Below, one piece after another: positions 23,770 through 35,970 of a stretch of DNA of 64,000 bases; the first letter of the stretch is position 1; the number at the start of each line of letters is the position of its first letter. Under the pieces are notes generated by a model. The model was given only the letters and a program-made list of their open reading frames with translations, did no database searches and had not been told where the DNA came from. Made by a program: the position numbers and the translations under genes. Source of the stretch: Batkoa obscura (taxonomy: Eukaryota > Entomophthoromycota > Entomophthoromycetes > Entomophthorales > Batkoaceae). The stretch is from the NCBI GenBank assembly GCA_030770535.1, contig JASVEC010000092.1, positions 1-64,000 on the forward strand, given 5' to 3'.

Positions 23770-26700
23770 ATGTTTTCCGACGACGAAGAGCTTTTTGACA
23801 CCATTAAAGCAGTGACCAGCTCCAATAGAGGTCGACAAGAATTAGACGCAGTTCTAAATGAAGCTATTAAAATAGTAGAAAATGATAGTGATTTGGAAAA
23901 TGATAATCCAAGCATTAAAAATAAAAATAGAAATAAAAAGTTAAAAGCCGACCATGACGATCTTGACAGTGAAGATGATAATATGGAATCAAAGGAAGGC
24001 GTACAAATGGAGCCAGAGATCTTAGACTCCTTTGAAGAGGAGACCGCAAGAGAAGTAGTAGGCGAAGAGGGTAAAGAGAAATTAAAACTTAGGCATCAAG
24101 TAAGTATTTATTTATTTAATCTTCGATCAATTTATTTAATTTACCGAAAATAGGTCCGCCATCAAGTATCTATCCCACCTGGCTATCCATATGTTCCTAT
24201 CCAACAGCACAAGCCAGATGCCAATCCTGCTCGTGTTTATCCATTTACTTTGGATCCTTTCCAAAAAGTAAGTATTTACTCGATTGAGCGCAATGAATCT
24301 GTGTTAGTAGCCGCCCACACATCAGCAGGTAAAACAGTAGTAGCTGAGTATGCGATTGCACAAGCCCTGAGGAATCGTCAGAGGGTTATTTATACCTCTC
24401 CAATCAAAGCTTTATCCAATCAAAAGTACCGTGAGTTTGCAGAAGAGTTTGGAGATGTTGGTTTAATGACAGGTGATGTAACAATTTCACCAAATGCATC
24501 CTGTTTGGTTATGACTACCGAAATTTTAAGGTCTATGTTATACCGTGGGTCCGAAATCGTACGAGAAGTAGCTTGGGTTATCTTTGATGAAGTGCATTAT
24601 ATGCGTGATAAAGAAAGAGGTGTAATTTGGGAAGAGACATTGATTCTCTTGCCTGATAAAGTAAGGTATGTATTTTTATCAGCTACTATACCAAATGCGT
24701 TAGAGTTTTCCAACTGGATCTGTAAGCTTCATGACCAACCGTGCCATGTGGTTTATACCGATTTTAGGCCTACTCCTTTGCAGCATTATCTGTTCCCGGA
24801 AGGTGGTGATGGTATTCGATTAGTTGTAGATGAGAATGGGGAGTTTAAAGAGGCCAACTTTGAAAAGGCGCTTTCACATATTAAAAAGGATACTTTGGAG
24901 GAAGAAGTTGGAGGTTCTGGAAAAGGAATGAATAGAAAAATTGGAAAAATAACACAAGGTATATAAAGATATGGTATGACAAATATAAAAAGTAACTTAA
25001 TAATATTTTTAGGAAGTGAATCGGATATATCTAAAATTATCAAGCTGATCCTTACCAAAAATTATCACCCAGTGATTGTGTTTTCATTTGGTAAAAAGGG
25101 CTGTGAGTTGTTAGCGCAACAAATGTCCAAGATTGACTTCAATTCATGTATTATTCATATAATCATAACATGATGTAAGCTAATATTTTATTTATAGCTG
25201 TCGAAGCCGATTTAGTAGAAAACATCTTTAACAACGCAATGAACTCATTAAAGGAAGAAGACAGGAATTTACCACAGATTGTGAACATTTTACCATTATT
25301 AAAGCGTGGTATTGGTATCCATCACTCCGGTATTTTACAGATTTTAAAAGAAGTGATCGAACTCTTATTTCAAGAAGGTCTTATCAAAGTATTATTCGCT
25401 ACTGAAACTTTTTCAATTGGTTTAAATATGCCAGCTAAAACAGTAGTTTTTACCTCAGTGCGTAAGTTTGATGGTGTAGAAAGCCGTTGGATCACATCTG
25501 GTGAATACATTCAAATGAGTGGTCGAGCAGGTCGTAGAGGTCTAGATGATCGAGGTATCGTTATTATGATGATTAATGAGAATATGGAGCCAGCAGTAGC
25601 TAAGTCAATGATCAAGGGTATGTCAGATGTGTTGAATTCTGCATTCAATTTGAATTATAATATGTTGTTGAATTTACTTAGAGTAGAAGGTATAACACCT
25701 GAAAGTATCCTTGAGAACTCTTTTATGCACTTCCAGAACCAGGCCAATTTACCTAAGTTAAAAAGGCAATTAAAAGAATTGAATAAACAATTGAGTCAAA
25801 TGGAGTACGATCCTGCGCTGCCTAAATATTATATGGTTCAGCAACAGTTAGAGACTAGCTCGAAACTGTTAAGAGAGAGATTAAATCAATCCAAGATTGC
25901 TGTCCCATTTTTAAATCCTGGTAGATTGGTTAGGGTCAACCATATAGATGTTGATTTTGGATATGGGTTTGTGGTCAATTTAACTTCGAAAGAAGCCATC
26001 GTCAATTTAACTTCGAAAGAAGCCAAAAATGGCACCATTGCTGAAAAGGTAGGTGTAGTTGTAGTAGATGTACTATTACCATTAGATAAGAAGAGTGCAA
26101 GTTCAGAAATCAGTTATGATTTCAAGTTAAACAATACTATTAGCACTTTATTAAGACCTTATAATCCAAAAGATCCATCTAGCAAAAAGGTTTGGAAGGT
26201 AAATCTTATGACCTCATTATTATTTATTTTTTATTTATCACTGTTACAGGTCATTCCAGTAGTATTATCTTTATTAGATGGATACTCTCAAATTATGGTG
26301 AAATTACCAACTGATTTAACCAGCAAAGCTAACATTGAAAAGATAGATATGATATATAGTGTAATGATTGATTTAATAATATATGTAAATAATAATATTT
26401 AAAAATTTAAATAGGAGATTAACAAAAGGTATAAAGTATATCCCTTATTGGATCCTATAAAGAACATGAAATTAACTGGTGAAGATAATAAAAATATTGT
26501 AAAGATGGTAGCTGATTGTGAAAAGAGGTTACTTGAACAACCGATTAGTAATGATCCTCTATTAGAAGAAAAAAAACAACAGTATGATGAATATTTAAAA
26601 ATGGAAAACTTGGCCAAAAAACTAAAGGAAAAAGTCAGCAGTAGTAATAACATTGAAAAGATGGATGAGTTAAAATGTAGACGTAGAATATTACGCCGTT

Positions 26701-27252
26701 TAGGTTTTGTATCCCCTTCAGATGTAATTGAAATTAAGGGCAGAGGTAGCTTGTGAGATCACTAACCCTGGAGAATTATTGTTAACTGAATTGATCTTTT
26801 GTGGTATGTTTACAGATTTAACAGTGGAGCAGTCCGTTGCTATTTTATCCTGCTTTGTATTTGATGAAAATACTGATAATGATGATGTACAAGTACGTGA
26901 TGAACTTAAAGAGGCATTCAATACTATCCAACAGAAAGCAAAATATATATGCAAAGTCACTAACGAATGTAGGATTCCAATGGAAGAAGATCTTTATTTA
27001 AAAACATTTAAACCTGATCTTATGGATGTAGTATTAGCTTGGTGTGCTGGTGTTAGTTTCGAACAGCTGTGCGGAATGACTGAAGTGTTTGAGGGGTCCA
27101 TTATTCGTATGTTTCGCAGATTGGAGGAATTGCTAAGACAGATGGCTATGGCTAGTAAAACCATTGGTAACAATGAACTTGAGATTAAATTTTCAGAGGG
27201 TGTTAGGTTGATCAAAAGAGATATTATATTTGCGGCATCGCTTTATTTGTAA
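23770..27252 (+). CDS. MTR4: Exosome RNA helicase MTR4 (Ski2-like), one apparent 1-base frameshift
   Basis: Six exons (23770-24099, 24154-24958, 25013-25147, 25198-26198, 26250-26360, 26415-27252) give about 1072 aa, the usual Mtr4 length. Visible in order: acidic N-terminus; DEVH-box helicase core with AHTSAGKT (about 164-171), [23 protein letters not shown] (DEVH about 255-258), [37 protein letters not shown] and [10 protein letters not shown] (about 529-538); the arch/KOW insertion ([16 protein letters not shown]); and the C-terminal helical domain ending FAASLYL. Mtr4 unwinds RNA for the nuclear exosome and is the helicase of TRAMP. Two oddities: a 27-bp in-frame tandem duplication in the KOW part (25974-26027) and an extra G near 26745 that splits the frame between EIKGR and VACEIT. 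In a gene expected to be essential the latter is most likely an assembly or sequencing error. Confidence 0.95.
25974..26027 (+). repeat. 27-bp in-frame tandem duplication inside MTR4
   Basis: Two copies of a unit coding VNLTSKEA plus one linking residue, differing only in the last bases (CATC versus CAAA). It lies in the KOW part of the arch domain. Confidence 0.85.
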
Positions 27253-27977
27253 AAATAGTGAAAAGAATAGGCGTTATGTTCTTATAGTGGCAGTGGTATA
27301 GATATTTTTTAAAATAAAATTATATTGGGTTTAAACCCTTTTTATATTATGTTAAAATTGTATTTACGTTATTTTAAAACATTATTGTAAAATTCTATCA
27401 TGAAAAAATATTTTAATGCTTTTAGAATTTAGAACTATAATACAAATGTAAAATAAAAGATATATTAAGTAGCATTTATTCGGAATAAAACCTTAAAATA
27501 GATTAGTTTAGCTCAAATGGAACAATTATGGAGATATTTTTTATCAACTGTCCTTTTTTGTTACTTTTGAATTTACAAACTAATTAACCAGTACGCCGTT
27601 CAAGCTTATATGTGTGCTAGTTAGCTACTGATTTCAAAATAAAAACCAAGCTAACAAGCCTCAAGTTAATAATAAAAGAAATAGTTGATTATAAAATTCA
27701 CCATTTATCAACACTTTAGAACTTAAATAACTGCACTGGTTAATTTCTAAACTTGAAAATAGCAAAAAGGATAACTGACAAAAAACATTCCAATAAATCA
27801 GTTTTTTAAGCACTGAAAAAACATGGCTACAATTTTAAAAGCCATCAACCAAAGTTTCGTTCCATCAGTCTATTGGTTGATACTAGCCAATTATATTTCA
27901 AAAATGTATTCTTTCCTAAAACAACATTTTGAACTCTAGAAAAATAACACCAAGCCACTTCAATTTTAAAAAAGACA
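27253..27977. other. Intergenic between MTR4 and the EH-SH3 gene
   Basis: AT-rich; no gene or known repeat. It holds the 3' end of MTR4 and the promoter of the next gene. Confidence 0.4.
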
Positions 27978-28505
27978 ATGAAAATACAACCATTAACACC
28001 TGAAGAAGCACAAAGATATCGAAATTTATACATCAGTCTTAATGGAGATGAAAGACGCTTATTAACAGGGGATAAAGCCAGACAGGTCTTTCTACAGAGT
28101 AATTTGAATGCTCAAGAATTATTTTATATTTGGTAAGTAAAATTTTATTTTCTAATAAAATATAAATCTAGTGTCCTTTTTCCTTTATTGAAACTAAACA
28201 GTGTATGCTGAGACTTAAACTAAACTATTAATAGGAACTTATTAGATCCAAATAATCGAGGTTCTTTAGATCTCAATCAATTTTGTTTAGGTTTACATAT
28301 CATTCAAGCAAGAGTAAATGGTTGTGATTTGCCAAATAGTTTAAATGAAATCCCAATTTATAATAATAGCAGTCCTCAGCCAGCTATAAATAACGTGAAT
28401 CCTATGTTTAATAATAATAATCCCAACTTAACGGTGCTTAAAACTGGCTATATGAACAGTAATAATAATAATAATTCGATGAATCAAGAAATAATTTCCA
28501 AACTT

Positions 28506-28555
<50 letters not shown>

Positions 28556-30625
28556 TTACATACTAATATGCAACCATTTAACCAAGCAGGGACTAGAGTT
28601 AAAGCCTCAAATAAAAAAGAAGGTTTGCTAAACAACATCAAATTACTTGAAGGTAAACTCGAAGCCCTCAAAAAGAAGCAAAGTATAACCAAAAGGGATA
28701 AACCATTACCAGAAAGTTCGTTAAATAATGGTAAAGAATTATATAAACAAGTACCAATCTTTAAAGAAGCCTTTTTTGAAATATATTATCAAAAATTAGA
28801 ACAAAAATATCAAAAGATAGATTCTAAAGAGTATGAAAAAGTTATTCAATTATACGAAAAAAACCAGCAATTAAAAAATGGTAATTGGGTTGAAAATGAG
28901 TTGATTAATAGTTTAAATAAATGCTATGAGATTAAGTTAGAAATATTTAAAGTTGAAGACAGTGTGCAATATGGATATAAGTTGGGTGGTGAGAAGAAAG
29001 AGGAGGTAGAGGAAGAAGGGGATGAAATTAGTAGAAAAGCAAAAGAGTTATTAAGAAAAAGGATGCAACAGTTGAATTTAAATAATGAAAATGAAACTCA
29101 AGGAATTAATGAAGAAGCTAAACAAAGGATCAAGGAATATGAAATTGAACTTGAAATCAAAAAAGAAGAAGAAATCAATCGAATTAAAGCAATTCAACAA
29201 GAAAAAGAAGAAATTCAAAGTAAAATGGAAACGATTAAAAGGAATTTAATACCTGAAAATTTTATGAAAGAAAAGATAAAGTTTAACAATTTCAAAGTTA
29301 AAATGAATTTATATAAATCTTTTGAAGCTAGTAAGAATGTGTATTTTAAATCATTTTTAAAGGATTTAATAAGGCTATCGGAGAATATCAATATTAAAGA
29401 CGTTGAATTGTTAGCTATTCCAGAAAAGAAAACAAAGGATGCTAAAGTGGAGGATATTAGTGATAATATTGCTGATAGAAATACTATTAATAACATCGGT
29501 AATGTTAGAAGCAACGAGCTATTTAGCAACGGTAATATAAGTAAATCGATTGCATCTAAACAACCTGAAAAAGAAATTGATCAAAATATAATAATAAAAG
29601 AGAAAGAGATTACGAAAGAAGTAGAAAAACCAAGAGTGGAAGTAATAGAACCAAAAGCGGAAGTAATAGAACCAAAAGTAGAAATAAAAGAAGATCCAAA
29701 GGAAAGAATTATTGAAAAAGAAAGCAAATTAGAAGAAGTAAAGAGTAATAATCCATTTTTAAATAAACAAAGCCATAATCCATTCTTTAACCAATTGAAT
29801 AATATTAATAACAATAAAGAGGAAAGAGTAAAGCAAGATGATGTCCTTGAGAGTAAAGATAATAAAGAAGAATTACAGGAAAAAAGTATAGTTGAAGAAA
29901 TAAGTAATAAGGATACAAATAAAAATAATGAAGAGGTAATTGGGTTAAAAGAAGAAGAACAAGGAGAACAAGAACAAAATATACTTTATAAAGCAATTGC
30001 TAGCTATGATTATTCAGTTGAAGATAGTGAATTTGAATTTCAATGTAACGATTATTTAAATGTATTAGAAGAAAATGAAGAATGGCTATTAGGCTATTTA
30101 ATAAACAATCCCTCTTTAATGGATTGGTTTCCTAAATCTTATGTTGAAGTTGTTAATGAAGATGGGGAAATTGAATATAAGCAACAAAATAATTTATTTA
30201 ATGATGATGATCAAATTAATAATTATGAGGATAGTCATGAAGATAATGCATTTGATAATTATGCTAATACTGATAATGTATTTGACAATTCTATTAAGGA
30301 CAACAACATCTTTAATACCAAACAATATAATGAGGATACAATCATCGAAACAGAAGAAATTAACAAAGATATTGAAAACAATGAAATAGCAGAAGAAACT
30401 ATTTTTAATAATGAGAATATAGAAGAGAGAAGTAAATATAAATTATTGTTTGAATATAGTAATGAGAATGAAGAAGATGAAGACAATACGGTTTTTGAAC
30501 CAGATAGTATTTTTATTGTTATTGAAAAAGAAGATCCTGATTGGTGGCTATGCCATTCAATTGATAATGAAGAAAAATTGATCTATTTGCCAGCTAGTTA
30601 TTTGGAGTTTTATGAGAATCTATAG
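27978..30625 (+). CDS. EH-domain, coiled-coil, double-SH3 endocytic scaffold (intersectin/Pan1-like), frameshift in the Asn tract
   Basis: Exon 1 (27978-28132) and exon 2 (28235-30625), intron 28133-28234. Residues about 4-80 form an EH domain (LTPEEAQRYRNLYISL, VFLQSNLN, IWNLLDPNNRGSLDLNQFCL), which in the family binds NPF motifs. Then come a poly-Asn linker coded by (AAT)n, a long Lys/Glu-rich coiled coil (about 28620-29260), an acidic linker and two C-terminal SH3 domains (AIASYDYSVEDSEFEF...WFPKSYVEVV; YKLLFEYS...WWLCHS...YLPASYLEF). The layout fits actin-linked clathrin endocytosis scaffolds of the Pan1/intersectin type; the exact orthologue is not clear. The frame before and after the (AAT)n run differs by one base, with the shift between about 28450 and 28560, so either an indel in this simple repeat or an assembly slip must be assumed. 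Total about 848 aa. Confidence 0.8.
28508..28554 (+). repeat. (AAT)n microsatellite coding poly-Asn
   Basis: About 16 uninterrupted AAT/ATA units within the EH-SH3 gene; the site is prone to slippage and adjacent to its frame change. Confidence 0.85.
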
Positions 30626-31093
30626 TAAATAATTTAATAGTTAGTATGTTAGTCCCATATCGATTAAATTGAGAATTTTTTCAAGATATAATACATTATT
30701 TTAAATAAATATAATGGAAATAAAATTTAATATGAATATAAGTTATTGAGTTTTTTTACTAAAATTTTAAAAATAGTTAATGATTTATAGCACTATTTTA
30801 TAATAACTAAATATTTATTATATTGGAAATTGAAGTGTATAGTATGTTTTTATTTACTAGTATATAACTATTAATAGGTTTAATAAAAAACTATTAGTTT
30901 TATTTTAATGAGTCAAATTTCTAATAAATGAATTAATTTTTATATCACAAATGAATAGCTAAATTTCGAAATCTTAAACCTAAATTTAATTAAATCCGAA
31001 ACTTTGTGGGATTTTTTTTAAAATCCGATAAGAAATCAGATTTAAAAAATATTAATTAATTTTCTGCTAATATCAATTAAACTATTTTTAACA
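30626..31093. other. Intergenic
   Basis: AT-rich, no gene recognised. It includes an imperfect inverted pair around 30998-31045 (AATCCGAAACTTTGTGGGATT, AAATCCGATAAGAAATCAGATTT). Confidence 0.35.
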
Positions 31094-32996
31094 ATGGTAT
31101 ATAGAAAACAATTAATAACTCGTATACTTACTAATAAATCAGCTTCAACTTGTTTTTTCAATTCTAACTACTCTGTAAAATCTAAATTGTTAAAGGAGGT
31201 AATAGTTTTCATTTAATTATAGATAACAAGAGTTTAATTTCTTTTTAGTTTACTAATGCTTCTACTTTAAGTGCAGATCATGATGCCAAAAATAACATGT
31301 CTCAAATAGAAAATCAAAAAATTATTCAGAATAGTCTTTCTGGCGATATTGAAAATATCAAATCTGTATTTAAATTAACAAAAGAAGAACTTATTGAACT
31401 TAAGCAAAGCGTTGAACAACATCCAATATTAAATCAATTAATTCAGCCAAGTTTCGAGAATTATAATTTATTAGAGATGCTTACATTTTATACTAAACTA
31501 AAGAGAAGTATTTTAAATAAAGATGAAGAGGGAATGAAATTAATATTAATTCCAAAATTGAAAAAAAAAATTACATACATAGGAATGAAATGAATATAAT
31601 AATTTATACTTATTGTGAATTTTTGGCCATTAATGAAGGAGATAAAAATAAGTTTATACAATTAATTTATGATCTATTTAATATTATTGAAAGTTATTAT
31701 CAAAAGCTGTTTTTATTTAATAGTAATCAATTTGACATGTTATTTCAAACAATTGAAAAAGTAAAGTTAAATGAGATGGATAAATTTGAATTGATGTTAA
31801 ATATTAAATGCAAATTAAATGAGCTAGGAATTCAATTTAATAATATTCAACAATATACTCCTTTTTTTATTACTTTATTAAATGAAACATCGATAGCTAG
31901 TGGTATTAAAGATATAAATATAAATAGTAGAGATATAGAAATAGATATTAGTCAATTATTAACTTCAACAGAAAAAAGTCATACTAGTAATGAATATAAT
32001 GAACAATTAAGAATAAAGCTACAATTAGTTGAAGAAGAGATGTTAAAAGAGGAAATAATTTATGATTTAAAACATTTAAAATTAAGTTTAATATTATTAT
32101 CTTTCAATAAATTCAATTACAAATTAATGATTGATCGATTTAACTCAATGAATCAAAAAGATATTGAATGTTATTTTATTTTATTTAAATTTGCTTTACT
32201 TCAACCTGAATATAGTCGTAAGGTATTACATGTGTTTTTTGATCAATTCATTAGAAACGAAAATAATATATTGGGAAGTAAAGAAAGGAGCAATGTAGAA
32301 ACTATGATGAAATATTTGATTTTATTAGTTGATAATAGTAAAGATCCGAGTACCTTTTTATTATTTAATAGATATTATCAACACGTGAACCAACATAATA
32401 ATATTCAATTAACACAAGAACAATTAAAGTTGTTATTAAAATATCAACATTACACACAATTTAAAATTTCATTTAATTTATTAATTAAAGATATTGAAAG
32501 TTATAATGATCCAGAATATAATTTGATTTTATTAGTTTATTATACTCAAACCAAAAATTACATTCAAGCTAATGAATTAATTAAAGAAATGATACAAAAT
32601 GGTAAATTTCAACAAATATCAATTGTAGAAGCAGCAGCACAAAATTCCATTTTTCAATTTTATACTGAAAGTATAAATAATAATAATAGAATTTCATTTA
32701 CATATGATCAACAAATACTTATAAGTTTATATTTAATTAACATAATTAATTTAAATTTACCAATTTATTTAAACTATGTTTGGTATTCTATTCCATTTCA
32801 CCTATTTACTCCCTGCTACTTGCCCATCTCCTTCTTAGCTTATATCAAATCTAAAGTTTTGTTATTAGATTCAAGTGTTGATATTGAAATGTGGGATCAA
32901 TTAATAGAATTAAAACAAAACCAACAAAACGGTAATAATAATATACATCCATTAGAAAAAGATGAATGGTTATGGCAAATAATAACAAAAAATTAA
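31094..32996 (+). CDS. Probable mitochondrial helical-repeat protein, unknown function, frameshift at poly-A
   Basis: Exon 1 (31094-31198) codes a basic, Ser/Thr-rich, acid-free start (MVYRKQLITRILTNKSAS) typical of a mitochondrial targeting peptide. After the intron 31199-31248 the frame runs to a run of ten A near 31561-31570 where it must shift by one base; it then continues to the stop, giving about 617 aa. The body is predicted all-helical with repeated 'LI..Y....' and 'YYTQTKNYIQANELIKEMI' segments that look like PPR/TPR-type helical pairs, as in fungal mitochondrial expression factors. I cannot name an orthologue. Because the protein on both sides of the A-run looks equally well kept, the shift may be a homopolymer error. 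Its 3' end faces the OPY2-like gene at 88 bp. Confidence 0.6.
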
Positions 32997-33083
32997 ATTT
33001 TTAAAAATAAATAATAAAACAAAAAACAATAAAAATTCATAATACATATAATTATTTATTTTTTCACACTTCTTATTTTAAGT

Positions 33084-34101
33084 TTACTTTTCATTCTTTA
33101 GTTCTTTACTTTCCAGTTGAATCTCATGTAGATTATTATTTACAATAATAGAATGAAATGAAGTATTGTTATCTGACTCTTCATTGATACTATCATTCAA
33201 ATTATATGGGTTTTCTAAAATTTCTGTTTGAAATGAAGCAATAGAAACTGGTCTTTGATTTCCATCTTTATCATGAAGCTTAGTTGGCATTCTAGTTTGA
33301 AATGAAGTTGGAGCAATTAAAACTTCGGAATGAGTAGAACCATTGAAACTAGGATTCTTAAATAAACTAACTCGATTAGAATTTCTATTACCATTTTGAG
33401 CAACATCAATAATAGTTCCTGGCTCAAACAAATCTTCGATATCCTGTTCCACTTTAATAACCTTAGCTTTTTGTTTATTATTTGTATCAAAATTATGCTT
33501 TTTTGTTGTTAATAAAACAGAACCTCGTTGACTTTCTCCGGATAAACTTAACATGGATAGCCTTTTATTTAATAATTCGACATCTTCGTCTCCTGTCTAT
33601 AATTAAATTGAAATGAATAAAAATTAATAATTATAAACTTGAATCTTTACCATCATAATAATAGAATCCCTATTAGCTCGATATCTAACATATGTATGGA
33701 TACCACCATGTTTTTCAATTTCCTTTTTGTTTCTAAAATAAAATACACCACCAATAATCAATATCAATACAATAACTGAACCAACTGAAGTCGATGCAAT
33801 TAAAGCTACATTAACTTCATTAGGTTTATTTGAATCTTTAATTGGTATACATTCTTCTTTTTGACATTCCCAGCAACTACGCGGGCGTATTACACATTGT
33901 TGAGTATAATCACAACTACATCGTTCAATTTGTTGAGCTCGACAATCTCCTTCAGATAAACAACCCTCTCGTCTTTCTAAAATTCTTTAAATTTAACATG
34001 GGATGAATTATGGGACTAATGAAATTACCTAAAGTATTTGATAGAATAGAGTTCAAGCTTAGTAAAGCAAAGAGAATAACGAATAAACGTTGACTATACA
34101 T
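33084..34101 (-). CDS. OPY2: OPY2-like Cys-rich single-pass membrane anchor
   Basis: Three exons (34029-34101, 33651-33976, 33084-33596) join in frame to 303 aa. There is a signal peptide (MYSQRLFVILFALLSLNSIL), a compact ectodomain with eight Cys in about 45 residues (GCLSEGDCRAQQIERCSCDY...CVIRPRSCWECQKEECIP), a membrane segment (VALIASTSVGSVIVLILIIG), a basic stop-transfer (RNKKEIEKHGG), and a long Ser/Asn-rich cytosolic tail with repeated SFQT motifs. This matches fungal Opy2, the plasma-membrane anchor that recruits Ste50 to the HOG and other MAP-kinase branches. In the family the cytosolic tail carries the Ste50-binding motifs; no such motif is certain here. Intact, with regular GT-AG introns. 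Confidence 0.75.
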
Positions 34102-35249
34102 TGTTTTAAGTTATTGAAATTAAATTGATAATATATAAAATTGTAAAAAAGATAAGAATAAATTAATTTAGAGAGTTGAGCCTTAACAATTGAGTAATTT
34201 TTTTGTTACTTTAATCAAATTTTTAGCTTAGGTGGTTCTTAATCGATTTAGGTGATTGGTGGGCTCTTGTTCTTGGTAATTTATTAAGTGATTTGAGCTA
34301 AATTTGGTAGTCTCAATTGTTAAAATTGAAGCCTAATTTTTGAATTTGGACTTGAAATTAATTAAATCACATTGAACGTTGTTTATTTTGAATAGAAAAA
34401 TTGGGTATAATTGATTAATTTGCTAATTATGTTGAATACCAGGCTTTAAAGGGCAATAAAAGGCTATAAAAATGATTTTGGTTAATACTATAAATAGTGT
34501 TCAAACGCAATTAATATTTCACTTTAATATATTAAATATTTGTGAATTTTCAGATGTTTTATTTTTTGAAATAAAAAAATCCAAGGTGATGCTTTTAAAG
34601 CATATTTTTGAATGTAATTTCTAGAAAGAAATAAAAAGCACAAAATAATGCTAATGTGAAAATATAATAAAAAGGTACCTTGAAAAATGTATGGTTTTAT
34701 CAACATTTAGTTTTGTTTCAAAGAGAAATAAATGAGAAATACTTGATCCGCTTATAAATTTACAAAGATTTTCTATTCAGAGAACAAAAAGGAGGACTTG
34801 CTGGAAGGGTAGAGTAAAAAGCTGAGAGGCTACAACCAAAGGTTTAGTAAAATAAAGCAAAAATATATGGGCTTCTAATAGTTAATAACAGAATTCATAG
34901 AACTTAATAAAAAGCAATATTGGTAAATTGATCATCCTATCTTGTTCCTTAAACACTAAATATTTTATATAGTATAGAGTGCAAATCCATCATAAGTTCA
35001 CGCAGTTTAGCATTACAATCGTTTCCATTGCATTACTAATTGCACTGTTATCCATAAACTCAATAGATGCAACAAGTAATGATGGGGTAGCTAATTCAAT
35101 TGATTTCTTTAGACATTTATTAATTTAAAATTGTATGTAATTTTCAATACTTATAAATTTGGGAAAAAGAATAAGAAATAAAGAAATAAAGAAATAAAGA
35201 AACAAAGAAATAAAGAAATAAAGAAATAAAGAAACAAAGAAAATCGTCA
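34102..35249. other. Intergenic with simple repeat
   Basis: No gene. An imperfect AAAGAAAT/AAAGAAAC tandem run lies at about 35166-35240. Confidence 0.45.
35166..35240. repeat. AAAGAAATA-type tandem simple repeat
   Basis: About nine units of AAATAAAG/AAACAAAG. Confidence 0.8.
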
Positions 35250-35970
35250 AATATGGCTTCAAAATTACTGATCTTAATTTGTTTTATAAAGTTATATTTG
35301 GCTAAATTATCCTTTACAAATAATATGGCTTCAAAATTATTGATCTTAATTTGTTTTATAAAGTTATATTTGGCTAAATTATCCTTTACATTAATATGAT
35401 GACCTGGACCTAAATTTTCTTAAACAATGAGGTTTAAATTAGGGTTAAATTCTATATCATTACTACCAAACTCTCCAAGTGTTATCTTAAGTACCTTTAA
35501 ATTTGTATATTTTGTTTTATATCGAACCTATTAATGTACAAATCACCACAATATAATCCAAATGAATTTAATCTATTTGGGTTTAATCCATTAGTAACAT
35601 GTATAAACGTTATATCACAATTATTGTACTTGAACACTCCACTTTGACCTAAATATTTACCAAATACACGTGAATACGGTCATATAAGTAAAATGTACAT
35701 AATTAATTTTATTAATTTTAGCAGCCTGGGAGTTAACTTTTTAGCTTTGTAATCATTGTCTGTATTATTATTATTATCACTGTCATAATAACTATAAAAA
35801 TAATTTATGAGCTCATTAAGTTTATCGTTACTACTGTTACTATGAACATTTACATTTCAAGTATCACTATTAACCTTACTTATATCATCATCTGGTTCAC
35901 TTGAATAGTAAACAGATGTTATATTTGGACAATAACAAAAATTGTTGATGCATGGATTTTACGCTTACGT
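35250..35970 (-). pseudogene. F-box/LRR-like family remnant 1
   Basis: On the minus strand, pieces in three frames match the other family members: YCPNITSVYYSS, an Asn/Asp-rich stretch, KLTPRLLKLIKL, VFGKYLGQSGVFKYN, VTNGLNPNRLNSFGLYCG, YTNLKVLKITLGEFG and FNPNLNLIV. The N-terminal F-box is not seen. A 72-bp stretch coding LAKYNFIKQIKI is duplicated in tandem near the 3' end (35252-35395). Confidence 0.65.
35252..35395. repeat. Tandem duplication of about 72 bp
   Basis: Two adjacent copies starting ATGGCTTCAAAATTA and ending ATCCTTTACA, nearly identical (one substitution seen, plus a two- or three-base change at the junction). Confidence 0.85.

Noticed and set aside
35166-35240. Regular short repeats considered as a CRISPR-like array
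   Set aside because: Units are contiguous 8-mers without spacers in a eukaryotic setting; a plain simple repeat.
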